Part shown: piece after piece, positions 1 to 8,112 of the stretch
How the letters are laid out: each line of letters begins with the position of its first letter
How positions within the stretch are numbered: the first letter of the stretch is position 1
Origin: Prevotella sp. UBA4268
GTDB taxonomy: Bacteria > Bacteroidota > Bacteroidia > Bacteroidales > Bacteroidaceae
Direction: 5' to 3'
Assembly: GCA_002395135.1 (NCBI GenBank)
Contig: DGWC01000055.1
Coordinates: 62,001-126,000 of the forward strand
DNA length: 64,000 nucleotides
The notes under the pieces: generated by a model
What the model was told of the DNA's origin: nothing
The model's database searches: none
Seen by the model: only the letters and a program-made list of their open reading frames with translations
Position numbers and translations under genes: made by a program

Positions 1-1023
1 AGCAAGAAGATCGGACTTGGAAACACCCTTTCCGGAAGGAGCAATACATTCTCAGAATCTGAGGTGGGTGAGTTGCAGGAACAGGGTTTTGTGAAAAAAG
101 TGGGGTGGTTCACCCGTGCCGAGTATTCCATTGACGCGACCATGGGTGTCAACGGTCAGAACTTCATCCGCACGGAAATGTTCTTTGAAAGCGTGCCTGA
201 CGATTTCGTGGACGTGGCGTTGAACAACTGGAAATATGAAGAAGGAAACCGGGAAGTGCCTGTCATCCTGCCGCGTACCTATATAAATATGTATAATTTT
301 GGATTTGCCCAGAGCCAATCCCTGCCAAAAATCAGCGACGGCTTGGCGGGAATGATCGACTTTCATATCTATATCCACGGTAACGGAAAGCGCGATGAAT
401 TCAAGGGAAATGTAATCGGGTTCAGCAACCGGTTGAATACCATTCTGGTTCCGCAGGCTTTCATGGAGTGGAGCAACCAGAACTATGCTCCGGATGAGCA
501 TTCCAATCCCACTCGCCTGATTGTAGAGGTGGCCAATCCTGCTGACGAGAACATTCAGAAATTCGTTGAGAAGAAAGGATACGAGGTGGAAGACGACAAA
601 TTACAGGCAGAAAAGACCACCTATTTCCTGAAACTATTGGTCTCGCTGGTGATGATTATCGGACTGATTATTAGTCTGCTCAGTTTCTATATCCTCATGT
701 TGAGCATCTATTTGCTGGTACAGAAGAATGCCACGAAACTGGAAAACCTGTTGCTTATAGGCTATTCCCCGTCAAAAGTGGCCCGGCCGTATCAGTTGCT
801 CACCATGATTCTGAACATCTTGGTGCTGGTCATTGCCTTGTTGGTGCTGGCAGGCGTGCGCAGGTATTATATGGACATCATCGAAACGCTCTTCCCTCAG
901 ATGGCCGATAGCAACATGCTTCCTGCCATTGGCGTGGGATTGCTGCTCTTCGTCATCGTGTCTGTTCTTAATATCGTAGCCATCCGACGTAAGGTGTCAC
1001 ACATCTGGTCGTCAAGGGAATGA
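1..1023 (+). CDS. FtsX-like ABC transporter permease, C-terminal part (5' truncated by window)
   Basis: The frame is open from base 1, so the gene begins upstream and about 340 residues are visible. The first part is a soluble, probably periplasmic domain. It is followed by a transmembrane segment (about residues 214-240 of the visible part), a short cytoplasmic loop containing LLLIGYSPSKVARPYQ, and two further membrane segments, ending in a basic tail. This soluble-TM-loop-TM-TM layout is that of the C-terminal FtsX/MacB permease domain, where the loop between TM helices often carries a GYS/GxS-type motif. The partner ATPase, if any, lies outside the window. Substrate unknown. FtsX itself is less likely because FtsX is usually under 310 residues and this protein is longer. 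Confidence 0.7.
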   Translation, partial: SKKIGLGNTLSGRSNTFSESEVGELQEQGFVKKVGWFTRAEYSIDATMGVNGQNFIRTEMFFESVPDDFVDVALNNWKYEEGNREVPVILPRTYINMYNFGFAQSQSLPKISDGLAGMIDFHIYIHGNGKRDEFKGNVIGFSNRLNTILVPQAFMEWSNQNYAPDEHSNPTRLIVEVANPADENIQKFVEKKGYEVEDDKLQAEKTTYFLKLLVSLVMIIGLIISLLSFYILMLSIYLLVQKNATKLENLLLIGYSPSKVARPYQLLTMILNILVLVIALLVLAGVRRYYMDIIETLFPQMADSNMLPAIGVGLLLFVIVSVLNIVAIRRKVSHIWSSRE

Positions 1024-1137
1024 CCGATGTTTTTCATCAACAGAGTGCTTTTATGAGTGGAATGTCTGTTTTTTTCACAGATTATCTGACTTTAAACGAA
1101 AAAAAAACTTAATTGCAAAGATTATTCTGATAATTGT

Positions 1138-1168
1138 TTTGTTTATTCGCAAAAAGTTTGTAATTTTG
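1138..1168 (+). promoter_or_regulatory. Bacteroidetes-type promoter for rpmB-rpmG-DUF4295
   Basis: TTTG at 1138-1141 and TAATTTTG at 1161-1168 are separated by exactly 19 bases. This fits the known Bacteroidetes sigma-ABfr consensus (TTTG, 19-21 bases, TAnnTTTG). It lies about 50 bases before the rpmB start. Confidence 0.75.
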
Positions 1169-1219
1169 CACCCTGTTTGGAATAAGTATCAAAAAAGAAA
1201 GTTAAAAACGTAGATAGCA

Positions 1220-1483
1220 ATGTCGAAGATTTGTCAGATCACGGGAAAGAAGGCTCAGGTAGGCAACAATGTTTCCCATTCAAAGCACCGTACAAAGCGC
1301 CGCTTTGACGTTAACTTGTTCAGCAAGAAGTTCTACTATGTTGAGGAGCAGTGCTGGATTCGTCTTAAGATTAGCGCAGCAGGACTGCGACTCATTAACA
1401 AAGTTGGCCTTGATGCCGCTCTCAAGCAGGCTGTAGATAAAGGCTATGTTGACTGGAAAGACATTAAAGTGATAGGAGAATAA
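1220..1483 (+). CDS. rpmB: 50S ribosomal protein L28
   Basis: An 87-residue protein beginning [11 protein letters not shown], with the basic stretch [13 protein letters not shown] near residues 17-29, which is characteristic of L28 (bL28). The length matches Bacteroidetes L28 proteins. It is a structural component of the large ribosomal subunit. It is first of three tightly packed small genes (rpmB, rpmG, DUF4295) behind a consensus promoter at 1138-1168. The gap to rpmG is only three bases, so the three are almost certainly cotranscribed. Confidence 0.95.
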   Translation: MSKICQITGKKAQVGNNVSHSKHRTKRRFDVNLFSKKFYYVEEQCWIRLKISAAGLRLINKVGLDAALKQAVDKGYVDWKDIKVIGE

Positions 1484-1486
1484 TTC

Positions 1487-1678
1487 ATGGCATCAAAGAA
1501 AGCAAAAGGCAATAGGGTTCAGGTGATACTGGAGTGCACGGAGATGAAGAACAGCGGTCTTCCTGGCACAAGTCGTTACGTGACGACAAAGAACCGTAAG
1601 AACACTCCTGAGAGAATGGAGTTGAAGAAATACAATCCTATTTTGAAGAAAATGACTGTTCATAAGGAAATCAAATAA
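1487..1678 (+). CDS. rpmG: 50S ribosomal protein L33
   Basis: A 63-residue basic protein matching L33 (bL33): it contains [10 protein letters not shown] and a C-terminal part with [24 protein letters not shown], shown here only as landmarks around residues 29-52. The zinc-binding CxxC pairs of some L33 forms are missing. Only one Cys is present, so this is the Cys-minus type. It sits three bases after rpmB and 13 bases before the DUF4295 gene. Confidence 0.95.
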   Translation: MASKKAKGNRVQVILECTEMKNSGLPGTSRYVTTKNRKNTPERMELKKYNPILKKMTVHKEIK

Positions 1679-1691
1679 ACACGATTAAACA

Positions 1692-1850
1692 ATGGCAAAG
1701 AAAACGGTTGCAACCCTCCATGAAGGTTCAAAGGACGGTCGCGCTTACACAAAGGTTATTAAAATGGTGAAGAGTCCTAAGACAGGTGCCTACATCTTCG
1801 ACGAGCAGATGGTGCCTAATGAGGACGTTCAGGCTTTTTTCAAGAATTAA
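1692..1850 (+). CDS. DUF4295 family small basic protein
   Basis: A 52-residue ORF (ATG at 1692, TAA ending at 1850). It starts MAKKTVATLHEG, has the central stretch YTKVIKMVKSPKTGAY, and ends in AFFKN. This is the DUF4295 family, a Bacteroidetes-specific protein found directly after rpmB-rpmG. Its constant position and basic composition suggest a ribosome-linked role, but the function is not established. It is the last gene of the small operon and is followed by an intrinsic terminator at 1868-1900. Confidence 0.88.
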   Translation: MAKKTVATLHEGSKDGRAYTKVIKMVKSPKTGAYIFDEQMVPNEDVQAFFKN

Positions 1851-1867
1851 TTTTCTGATATGACATA

Positions 1868-1900
1868 TAAAGAGCCACAACATGGTTGTGGCTCTTTTTA
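1868..1900 (+). terminator. Intrinsic terminator after the DUF4295 gene
   Basis: AGAGCCACAA (1871-1880) pairs perfectly with TTGTGGCTCT (1886-1895) around a short loop and is followed by a T-rich run. The hairpin closes the rpmB-rpmG-DUF4295 transcript. Confidence 0.85.
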
Positions 1901-1939
1901 TTTTTTTGCGGAAGATAGGGTTATTTCAGTTTTTTTTTA

Positions 1940-1947
1940 TAACTTTG
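1940..1947 (+). promoter_or_regulatory. Promoter -7 element for ftsY
   Basis: TAACTTTG at 1940-1947 fits the Bacteroidetes -7 consensus TAnnTTTG. No well-spaced TTTG -33 box is seen. It lies 56 bases before the preferred ftsY ATG at 2003, which argues against the upstream in-frame TTG at 1955. Confidence 0.5.
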
Positions 1948-2002
1948 CAACAAATTGGATGAATGCGGCTTTTTACACCGCAATTCCGTAAAATCTTGCT
2001 TT

Positions 2003-2956
2003 ATGGGACTTTTTGGATTCTTTAATAAAAACAAGAAGGAAACGCTCGACAAAGGGCTTGAGAAAACCAAGCAAAGCGTTTTTTCCAAACTGACACGTGC
2101 CGTTGCCGGTAAGTCGAAAGTAGACGATGAGGTGCTCGATCATCTCGAGGAAATACTCATTACAAGTGATGTGGGTGTTGAAACGACGCTGAAAATAATC
2201 CGTCGCATAGAGGAACGAGTGGCAAGAGACAAATATGTCTCCACTTCTGAGTTGAACGGTATCTTGCGTGATGAGATAGCGGCTTTGCTGAGCGAGAATC
2301 ACAGTGATGACAATGAGAACTGGGACTTGCCCAAAGATCATAAACCGTATGTCATCTTGGTAGTCGGTGTGAATGGTGTTGGTAAGACGACCACCATCGG
2401 AAAACTTGCCTGGCAATTCAAACAGGCAGGAAAGAAAGTCTATTTAGGGGCTGCCGACACGTTCCGTGCTGCCGCCGTCGATCAACTTTGTATATGGGGA
2501 GAACGTGTCGGAGTGCCTGTCGTCAAGCAGCAGATGGGTGCCGATCCGGCCAGCGTTTCATTTGACACGTTGAGTTCTGCCAAGGCAAACGATGCCGATG
2601 TGGTGCTTATTGATACCGCCGGGCGTTTGCATAACAAGGTTGGGCTGATGAACGAACTGAAGAAAATCAAGGACGTTATGAAAAAGGTGCTCCCCGAGGC
2701 ACCCGACGAAGTGCTGCTGGTTCTTGACGGAAGTACGGGCCAGAATGCCTTTGAGCAGGCAAAGCAGTTTGCGGCAGTAACGCAGATCACCTCATTGGCC
2801 ATCACCAAACTTGACGGAACAGCGAAAGGCGGAGTCGTTATCGGTATCAGCGACCAGTTGAAAGTACCTGTAAAGTACATCGGTCTTGGTGAAGGAATGG
2901 ATGATTTGCAGTTGTTTAATAAACGTCAGTTTGTAGATTCCTTGTTTAATGATTAA
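2003..2956 (+). CDS. ftsY: Signal recognition particle receptor FtsY
   Basis: SRP GTPase that docks ribosome-SRP complexes at the inner membrane. The 317-residue form starts MGLFGFFNKNKK, an amphipathic membrane-targeting start. It has an N-domain (about 25-100) and a G-domain with G1 GVNGVGKT (122-129), the insertion-box region, DTAGR (204-208) and TKLD (268-271). The C-terminal GLGEGMDDL is typical. The acidic A-domain of E. coli FtsY is absent, as is usual in Bacteroidetes. I chose ATG 2003 over TTG 1955 because the shorter form matches family starts and follows the -7 element at a normal distance. The end overlaps rimO by 8 bases, so the two are translationally coupled. Confidence 0.95.
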   Translation: MGLFGFFNKNKKETLDKGLEKTKQSVFSKLTRAVAGKSKVDDEVLDHLEEILITSDVGVETTLKIIRRIEERVARDKYVSTSELNGILRDEIAALLSENHSDDNENWDLPKDHKPYVILVVGVNGVGKTTTIGKLAWQFKQAGKKVYLGAADTFRAAAVDQLCIWGERVGVPVVKQQMGADPASVSFDTLSSAKANDADVVLIDTAGRLHNKVGLMNELKKIKDVMKKVLPEAPDEVLLVLDGSTGQNAFEQAKQFAAVTQITSLAITKLDGTAKGGVVIGISDQLKVPVKYIGLGEGMDDLQLFNKRQFVDSLFND

Positions 2957-4250
2957 GAATCGGGTAGACATCATCACTATGGGGTGCTCCAAGAATCTGG
3001 TTGACAGTGAGATTCTGATGAGCATGTTCGAGTCAAATGGCTTTTCCTGCCGTCACGACAGTAAGAATCCTCAGGGCGAAATTGCCGTTATCAACACCTG
3101 TGGCTTTATCGGCGACGCCAAGGAGGAGAGCATTAACACGATACTGGAGTTTGCTGAAAGGAAAAGAAATGGTAAGTTGAAGAAACTGTTCGTGATGGGA
3201 TGTCTCTCCCAGCGTTATCTGAAAGACCTTCAGATGGAATTGCCGGAAGTGGATAAGTTCTATGGGAAATTCGACTACCGGCAGTTGGTCAGCGACCTGA
3301 AGCCGTCTTCCGTGGTTCCTTATTGTGGCAAACGTCACCTCACCACTCCCCATCACTATGCATATATAAAGATAAGCGAAGGCTGCAATCGTCATTGTGC
3401 ATATTGTGCCATCCCCATTATCACGGGCAATCATGTCAGTCGTCCGCAGGAAGAAATCCTGCAGGAGGTCAGAATGCTTGTGGCCGACGGGGTGAAAGAG
3501 TTTCAGGTCATTGCCCAGGAACTCACTTACTATGGCATGGATATCGACGGGAAGCAGCATATTGCAGCATTAATTTCTGAGATGGCCGACATCCCCGGCG
3601 TGAAATGGATTCGTCTCCACTATGCCTATCCCACCAATTTCCCGTGGGAGTTGCTGTGGGTGATGCGTGAGAAACCGAATGTATGCAAGTATCTCGACAT
3701 CGCATTGCAGCATGTGTCAGACCCGGTCTTGAAAGCGATGAAGCGGCATTTCACCAAGGAGGAAACGTATGAATTCATACGAAGAATCCGAGAGGAAGTG
3801 CCTGGCATTTGCCTCAGGACGACGCTGATGGTGGGTTTCCCGGGTGAAACCGAAGAGGATTTCAATGAGTTGATGGAGTTTACGCGATGGGCCCGATTTG
3901 AGCGGATGGGTGCTTTTGCCTATTCCGAGGAAGACGGAACATTCAGTGCGGAACATTATCAAGACGATGTTCCTGGAAGCGTGAAGCAGAAAAGGCTTGA
4001 CAAACTGATGGCATTGCAGCAGGATATCAGTGCAGAACTGCAGGAAAAAGCCATCGGGAGCATACAAACGGTGGTGTGCGACCGCAAGGAAGGCGACTAT
4101 TATATCTGCCGTTCAGAATACAGTTCTCCTGAAGTAGACCCGGAAATACTGGTGCCATGCCATGAGAAACGGCTCAGGGCAGGGGCTTTCTACACGGTTA
4201 AGATTGTAGATTCCGAAGAATTTGATTTATATGCAACAACGATAATATGA
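2949..4250 (+). CDS. rimO: Ribosomal protein S12 methylthiotransferase RimO
   Basis: Radical-SAM enzyme that adds a methylthio group to an Asp of ribosomal protein S12. The 433 residues contain the N-terminal UPF0004 domain with cluster-binding Cys13, Cys51 and Cys85. Next comes the radical-SAM motif CNRHCAYC (Cys146, 150, 153), and then a C-terminal TRAM-like region from about residue 365. TMGCSKNLVDSE at the start is diagnostic of RimO as opposed to MiaB. The length is normal. It overlaps ftsY by 8 bases and the following HU gene by 4 bases (ATGA), placing it in one operon with both. Confidence 0.95.
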   Translation: MIKNRVDIITMGCSKNLVDSEILMSMFESNGFSCRHDSKNPQGEIAVINTCGFIGDAKEESINTILEFAERKRNGKLKKLFVMGCLSQRYLKDLQMELPEVDKFYGKFDYRQLVSDLKPSSVVPYCGKRHLTTPHHYAYIKISEGCNRHCAYCAIPIITGNHVSRPQEEILQEVRMLVADGVKEFQVIAQELTYYGMDIDGKQHIAALISEMADIPGVKWIRLHYAYPTNFPWELLWVMREKPNVCKYLDIALQHVSDPVLKAMKRHFTKEETYEFIRRIREEVPGICLRTTLMVGFPGETEEDFNELMEFTRWARFERMGAFAYSEEDGTFSAEHYQDDVPGSVKQKRLDKLMALQQDISAELQEKAIGSIQTVVCDRKEGDYYICRSEYSSPEVDPEILVPCHEKRLRAGAFYTVKIVDSEEFDLYATTII

Positions 4251-4531
4251 ACAATAAGAACTTCATCACAGAATTGTCTCAGCGAAGTCATTTCTCTCAA
4301 GATGACACGCAGCGCATGGTGTTCACACTTATTGATGCGATGAACGAAAAGTTTCAAGAGGGTGAGGCGGTTACATTTCCCGGCTTTGGCTCTTTTGAGG
4401 TGAAGAAACGGCTGGAGAGAATTATTGTCAATCCGGCTACGCAACAGCGAATGCTGGTGCCTCCCAAACTGGTGCTCAACTTCAAACCGATAGCAGCCAT
4501 CAAGGAAAAACTAAAGAATGGAGGGAATTGA
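4247..4531 (+). CDS. HU family DNA-binding protein
   Basis: A 94-residue protein with the HU/IHF fold signature: two helices at residues 1-40, then VTFPGFGSFEVKKR (about 44-57). A beta-arm region follows that includes IVNPATQQRMLVPP, with the Asn-Pro of the arm tip. It is predicted to bend or bridge DNA as a dimer. The ATG overlaps the rimO stop (ATGA), and the next gene, itself HU-like, starts 2 bases after its stop. The arrangement suggests a heterodimer partner for the downstream HU domain, but that is inference. Confidence 0.88.
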   Translation: MNNKNFITELSQRSHFSQDDTQRMVFTLIDAMNEKFQEGEAVTFPGFGSFEVKKRLERIIVNPATQQRMLVPPKLVLNFKPIAAIKEKLKNGGN

Positions 4532-4533
4532 AC

Positions 4534-6069
4534 ATGGCAAGAGGCGTGTTATTGGAGTTTGCCCGTATACTGGCAGAGAAACATGGCATTCATCAAGACG
4601 ATGCACAGTCGTTCTTGGATAACTTCGTGTCGGTGCTTAACGAGGGTCTTCGCGATGAAAAACTGGTGAAGGTCAAAGGGCTCGGCACATTTAAGGTGAT
4701 AGAGACTAAGGATCGTGCCAGCGTGAATGTCAATACGGGAGAGCGTATTGTCATCGAAGGCAGGGGCAAAATCACTTTTACCCCCGACAGTGTGATGAAA
4801 GAACTTGTGAATAAGCCCTTTTCACAGTTTGAGACGGTCGTGCTGAACGAAGGCGTGGAGTTTGATGACAATCAGGAAATACCTGGTGATGAAGACATTG
4901 CTCCCTCTGAAGATGTTCTTGAACCTATTGAAAATCAGCCCGATGCAGATAGGGCCGCGATGAATCCTCAAACCCTGTTAGGCGATACATCATATGGAGA
5001 TGAGGCAGAGCCGGCAGAACCGAGTGAAGAACCCGCAGAGCAATCCGCTTTAGAACCGGAAGAGGTCATCGCAGGAGATACAGAACAGCCCGTGAATCAA
5101 GTGGAAGTGGTTGTTGCAGGAGATACAGAACAACCCGTTGCAGAACCAGAAGAGGTTCACCCAGAAGATACAGAGCAGCCTGCGGATCCAGTGGAAGCGG
5201 CTATCGCGGAAGAAGCAGAGCAGCCAGTTGTTCTGCCAGAAGAGTCCGTTTCGGAGCAGCCTGTCCAGCAGGCGGTTGCCCCTGAAGTTGCCGTTTCTGA
5301 AGAGCAACAGCAAGAGACGGAACAAGATGAAGCGGACGTAACAGATAAAACAAACAAAGCAACAAAAAACAATCAAAATAATACAGAAACTGAAAACGAA
5401 GAAACTACTATGGAAGAAAAAACAAGTATTTGGGGCAAGTTGTTGAGTTATCTCATCGTTGTCCTTGTTTCATTGGGAATAGGATATTATCTGGGAATGA
5501 AGAATTCCAAGGTCTATATCCCCATGGGACAGTCAGAAATGATTAATGGTGAGTTCATAGACTCCACATCCACGGATTCTCTTCGTCGGCTGGACTCCAT
5601 CAATACGGCTCGCGAGGCCAGGATCAAGGCACGTGTTGATTCTCTGACCAGGTTGCGCGAAGCACGTAATGAGTCCATCAATGCCAAGAAGAATGCTTAT
5701 CCGGCACCGCAAGTGCAGGCTGCTCCTTCAGCAGAAACAAAGGCTCCTGCTCCTGCCGCAGCACAGAACAATGTGGCAGAGAAGACCAAGAAAGAAGCAC
5801 CTGTTGTTGAAAAGGCTGTTCCGCTCCCACAGGGCGATAATCCGAAAGGCCTGAATATGGCCAAGCAGATGGCCAAAACTGGTGCGTATACGATAGTCGG
5901 CACCCAGGAGACGGTTACCGTTAAGGCCGGCCAGACCATGAAGAGCATCTCCAAGTTCTATTACGGCGATGGCATGGAGTGCTACCTCCAGGCTTACAAT
6001 GGTGTAACCGAGGTGAAAGAAGGCATGAAATTGCGCATTCCTAAACTGCAAATCAAGAAAAAGAAATAG
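4534..6069 (+). CDS. Membrane-anchored HU-domain protein with acidic repeats and LysM-like C-terminus
   Basis: A 511-residue mosaic (ATG 4534 preferred; an in-frame TTG lies at 4528). Residues 1-90 are a recognisable HU/IHF-type DNA-binding domain (KVKGLGTFKVIETKDR). Residues 95-285 are a long Glu/Pro-rich acidic linker with four tandem 15-residue repeats built on GDTEQP. Residues about 302-322 form one transmembrane helix (LLSYLIVVLVSLGIGYYLG). After it come a charged, probably coiled segment (340-400) and an Ala/Pro linker. The C-terminal domain (450-511) contains GQTMKSISKFYYGDG and ends LRIPKLQ, which resembles LysM. If the topology is cytoplasmic-N, it would tie DNA to the envelope or peptidoglycan. 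Domain calls are by eye and function is inferred. Confidence 0.8.
   Translation: MARGVLLEFARILAEKHGIHQDDAQSFLDNFVSVLNEGLRDEKLVKVKGLGTFKVIETKDRASVNVNTGERIVIEGRGKITFTPDSVMKELVNKPFSQFETVVLNEGVEFDDNQEIPGDEDIAPSEDVLEPIENQPDADRAAMNPQTLLGDTSYGDEAEPAEPSEEPAEQSALEPEEVIAGDTEQPVNQVEVVVAGDTEQPVAEPEEVHPEDTEQPADPVEAAIAEEAEQPVVLPEESVSEQPVQQAVAPEVAVSEEQQQETEQDEADVTDKTNKATKNNQNNTETENEETTMEEKTSIWGKLLSYLIVVLVSLGIGYYLGMKNSKVYIPMGQSEMINGEFIDSTSTDSLRRLDSINTAREARIKARVDSLTRLREARNESINAKKNAYPAPQVQAAPSAETKAPAPAAAQNNVAEKTKKEAPVVEKAVPLPQGDNPKGLNMAKQMAKTGAYTIVGTQETVTVKAGQTMKSISKFYYGDGMECYLQAYNGVTEVKEGMKLRIPKLQIKKKK
5071..5250 (+). repeat. 45-bp tandem repeat, four units, within the HU-domain gene
   Basis: Units begin at 5071, 5116, 5161 and 5206, exactly 45 bases apart. 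Units 1 and 2 share GCAGGAGATACAGAAC and then diverge; units 3 and 4 are more degenerate. They encode the 15-residue acidic repeat (A/P)(G/E)(D/E)(T/A)EQPV. Copy number could vary between strains because the reading frame is kept. Confidence 0.8.
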
Positions 6070-6110
6070 CGAGTGCTGCAAATTTGGGCGTAATCATATC
6101 ATTTGAATAT

Positions 6111-6146
6111 AAAGTTTCTTAAAAGTAAGTTTTAAGAAACTTTTTT
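6111..6146 (+). terminator. Intrinsic terminator after the ftsY-rimO-HU operon
   Basis: AAAGTTTCTTAAAA (6111-6124) pairs fully with TTTTAAGAAACTTT (6130-6143) around a 5-base loop, followed by T residues. It ends the upstream operon 42 bases after the HU-domain gene. Confidence 0.8.
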
Positions 6147-6191
6147 AATACTTTTTAGTCACTATTTTTCGGCTATCCAACACGAAAGTAT

Positions 6192-6199
6192 TAATTTTG
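6192..6199 (+). promoter_or_regulatory. Promoter -7 element for the moxR-bat operon
   Basis: TAATTTTG at 6192-6199 matches TAnnTTTG. The -33 region is poor. It lies 45 bases before ATG 6244. Confidence 0.5.
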
Positions 6200-6243
6200 C
6201 CTTCTCAAATTAATAAGATAGAATAATATAATTGAAAACGAAT

Positions 6244-7239
6244 ATGGCAGAAGCAATTGATATCCGTGAGTTGAACATCCGGATAGAACAACAAAGTGCA
6301 TTCTTGACAAATTTGATTCATGGCATGAATCAAGTAATTGTGGGTCAGAAACATCTTGTAGATTCATTACTGATAGGCTTGTTAAGCGATGGGCATATCT
6401 TGCTCGAAGGTGTTCCCGGCCTTGCCAAGACGCTGGCGATTAAAACCCTTTCGCAACTGATTGACGCAGAATATAGCAGAATACAATTCACTCCCGACTT
6501 GCTCCCTGCTGATGTGATCGGCACGATGATCTATTCGCAGAAAGACGAGAAGTTCCTGGTTAAGAAAGGTCCTGTATTTGCAAACTTCGTCCTGGCTGAT
6601 GAAATCAACCGTGCTCCCGCCAAGGTTCAGAGTGCTTTGCTTGAATCCATGCAGGAGCATCAGGTAACTATCGGCAGCGAGACATTCTCTTTGCCTACAC
6701 CGTTCCTGGTGATGGCAACCCAGAATCCCATTGAGCAAGAAGGCACATACCCATTGCCCGAGGCACAGGTAGACCGTTTCATGCTGAAGGTGGTGATTGA
6801 CTATCCTTCGATTGAAGAGGAGAAAATGATTATCCGTGAGAATATTCAGGCCGGTCTTCCAGTGGTAAAACCGGTGATCAGTTCTCAGGAAATCCTGAAT
6901 GCGCGCGAGGTGGTGCGTCAGGTTTACATCGATGAGAAGATCGAGCAGTATATCGCCGACATCGTTTTTGCAACGCGCTATCCCGACCGCTACGGCCTTG
7001 CCGATTTGAAAGACCTGATTTCGTTTGGCGGTTCTCCGCGTGCTTCCATCAATCTTGCCAAGGCCGCCCGTGCGTATGCCTTTATCAAACGTCGTGGATA
7101 TGTGGTTCCCGAAGATGTGCGCGCCGTTGCTCATGATGTGCTCCGCCACCGTATCGGGCTCACTTACGAGGCCGAAGCCATGAATGTAACCAGTGAAGAG
7201 ATTGTTAGTAAAATAATAAATAAGGTAGAGGTTCCATAA
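6244..7239 (+). CDS. MoxR family AAA+ ATPase
   Basis: A 331-residue AAA+ ATPase of the MoxR class. Walker A is GVPGLAKT (56-63), Walker B is VLADEI (116-121), and sensor-1 is in ATQNPIEQEGTYPLPEAQ. MoxR proteins act as chaperone-like ATPases that activate VWA-domain partners. The next genes encode exactly such partners (DUF58 and two VWA proteins). ATG 6244 is preferred to the TTG at 6232. Its stop overlaps the DUF58 start by one base. It heads the aerotolerance (Bat) operon known from Bacteroides fragilis. Confidence 0.92.
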   Translation: MAEAIDIRELNIRIEQQSAFLTNLIHGMNQVIVGQKHLVDSLLIGLLSDGHILLEGVPGLAKTLAIKTLSQLIDAEYSRIQFTPDLLPADVIGTMIYSQKDEKFLVKKGPVFANFVLADEINRAPAKVQSALLESMQEHQVTIGSETFSLPTPFLVMATQNPIEQEGTYPLPEAQVDRFMLKVVIDYPSIEEEKMIIRENIQAGLPVVKPVISSQEILNAREVVRQVYIDEKIEQYIADIVFATRYPDRYGLADLKDLISFGGSPRASINLAKAARAYAFIKRRGYVVPEDVRAVAHDVLRHRIGLTYEAEAMNVTSEEIVSKIINKVEVP

Positions 7240-8108
7240 TGGAGACTTCGGAGATATTAAAGAAAGTTCGCAAGATTGAAATAAAAACTCGCGGCCTGAG
7301 TAACAATATCTTTGCCGGGCAGTATCATTCTGCTTTCAAGGGTAGGGGTATGGCCTTCAGTGAAGTGCGCGAGTATCAGTTTGGTGACGATGTGCGTGAC
7401 ATTGACTGGAATGTCACCGCACGTTTTCATCGTCCTTATGTAAAAGTATTTGAAGAAGAGCGCGAACTCACCGTGATGCTTCTTATTGACGTGAGTGGTT
7501 CTCTGGAGTTTGGCACTCAGCGCCAAATGAAGCGTGACCTGGTGGCAGAGATTGCTGCCACGCTTGCTTTCAGTGCCATTCAGAACAACGATAAGATCGG
7601 CGTTATATTCTTTTCTGACAGGATAGAAAAGTATGTGCCGCCCAAGAAAGGCCGTAAGCACATCTTGTATATCATCAGGGAAATGCTTGATTTCCACCCT
7701 GAAAGCCGTAAGACCGATGTGAACCTGGCGGTGGAATTCCTCACGGGTGTCATGAAAAGGCACTGCACGGCGTTCCTGCTGAGCGACTTCTATACAAAAA
7801 ACAATTTCGAGCAGGCATTGACCATTTGCAATAGAAAGCACGACGTCGTGGCCATACAGGTGTATGACGAAAGGGCAAAAGTGCTGCCCGACGTGGGGTT
7901 GATGAAGGTGCGCGATGCGGAGACTGGTCATGAGATGTATATCGACACCAGCAGTAAGAAACTGCGCCGCGCGCACACTCAGTTCTGGTTGAACCGCCAA
8001 AACGAATTGAGGAGCGTGTTCAATAAGAGCAACGTCGATCACGTGAGCATTGCCACGAATGATGATTATGTAAAACAGTTGATGTTGTTGTTCCAAATGA
8101 GAGGGTAG
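7239..8108 (+). CDS. DUF58 domain protein (VWA-like)
   Basis: A 289-residue soluble protein. The DUF58 core motif lies at residues 36-58 (RGMAFSEVREYQFGDD followed by RDIDWN). A VWA-like fold follows, with a metal-site motif DVSGS at 84-88. DUF58 proteins are the usual first partner of MoxR ATPases. The start overlaps the moxR stop by one base, and the next gene begins 4 bases after its end. Confidence 0.9.
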   Translation: METSEILKKVRKIEIKTRGLSNNIFAGQYHSAFKGRGMAFSEVREYQFGDDVRDIDWNVTARFHRPYVKVFEEERELTVMLLIDVSGSLEFGTQRQMKRDLVAEIAATLAFSAIQNNDKIGVIFFSDRIEKYVPPKKGRKHILYIIREMLDFHPESRKTDVNLAVEFLTGVMKRHCTAFLLSDFYTKNNFEQALTICNRKHDVVAIQVYDERAKVLPDVGLMKVRDAETGHEMYIDTSSKKLRRAHTQFWLNRQNELRSVFNKSNVDHVSIATNDDYVKQLMLLFQMRG

Positions 8109-8112
8109 ACAG

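Noticed and set aside
1955..2002. N-terminal extension of FtsY from TTG 1955
   Set aside because: The start is 8 bases after the -7 element, and the extra residues do not resemble FtsY.
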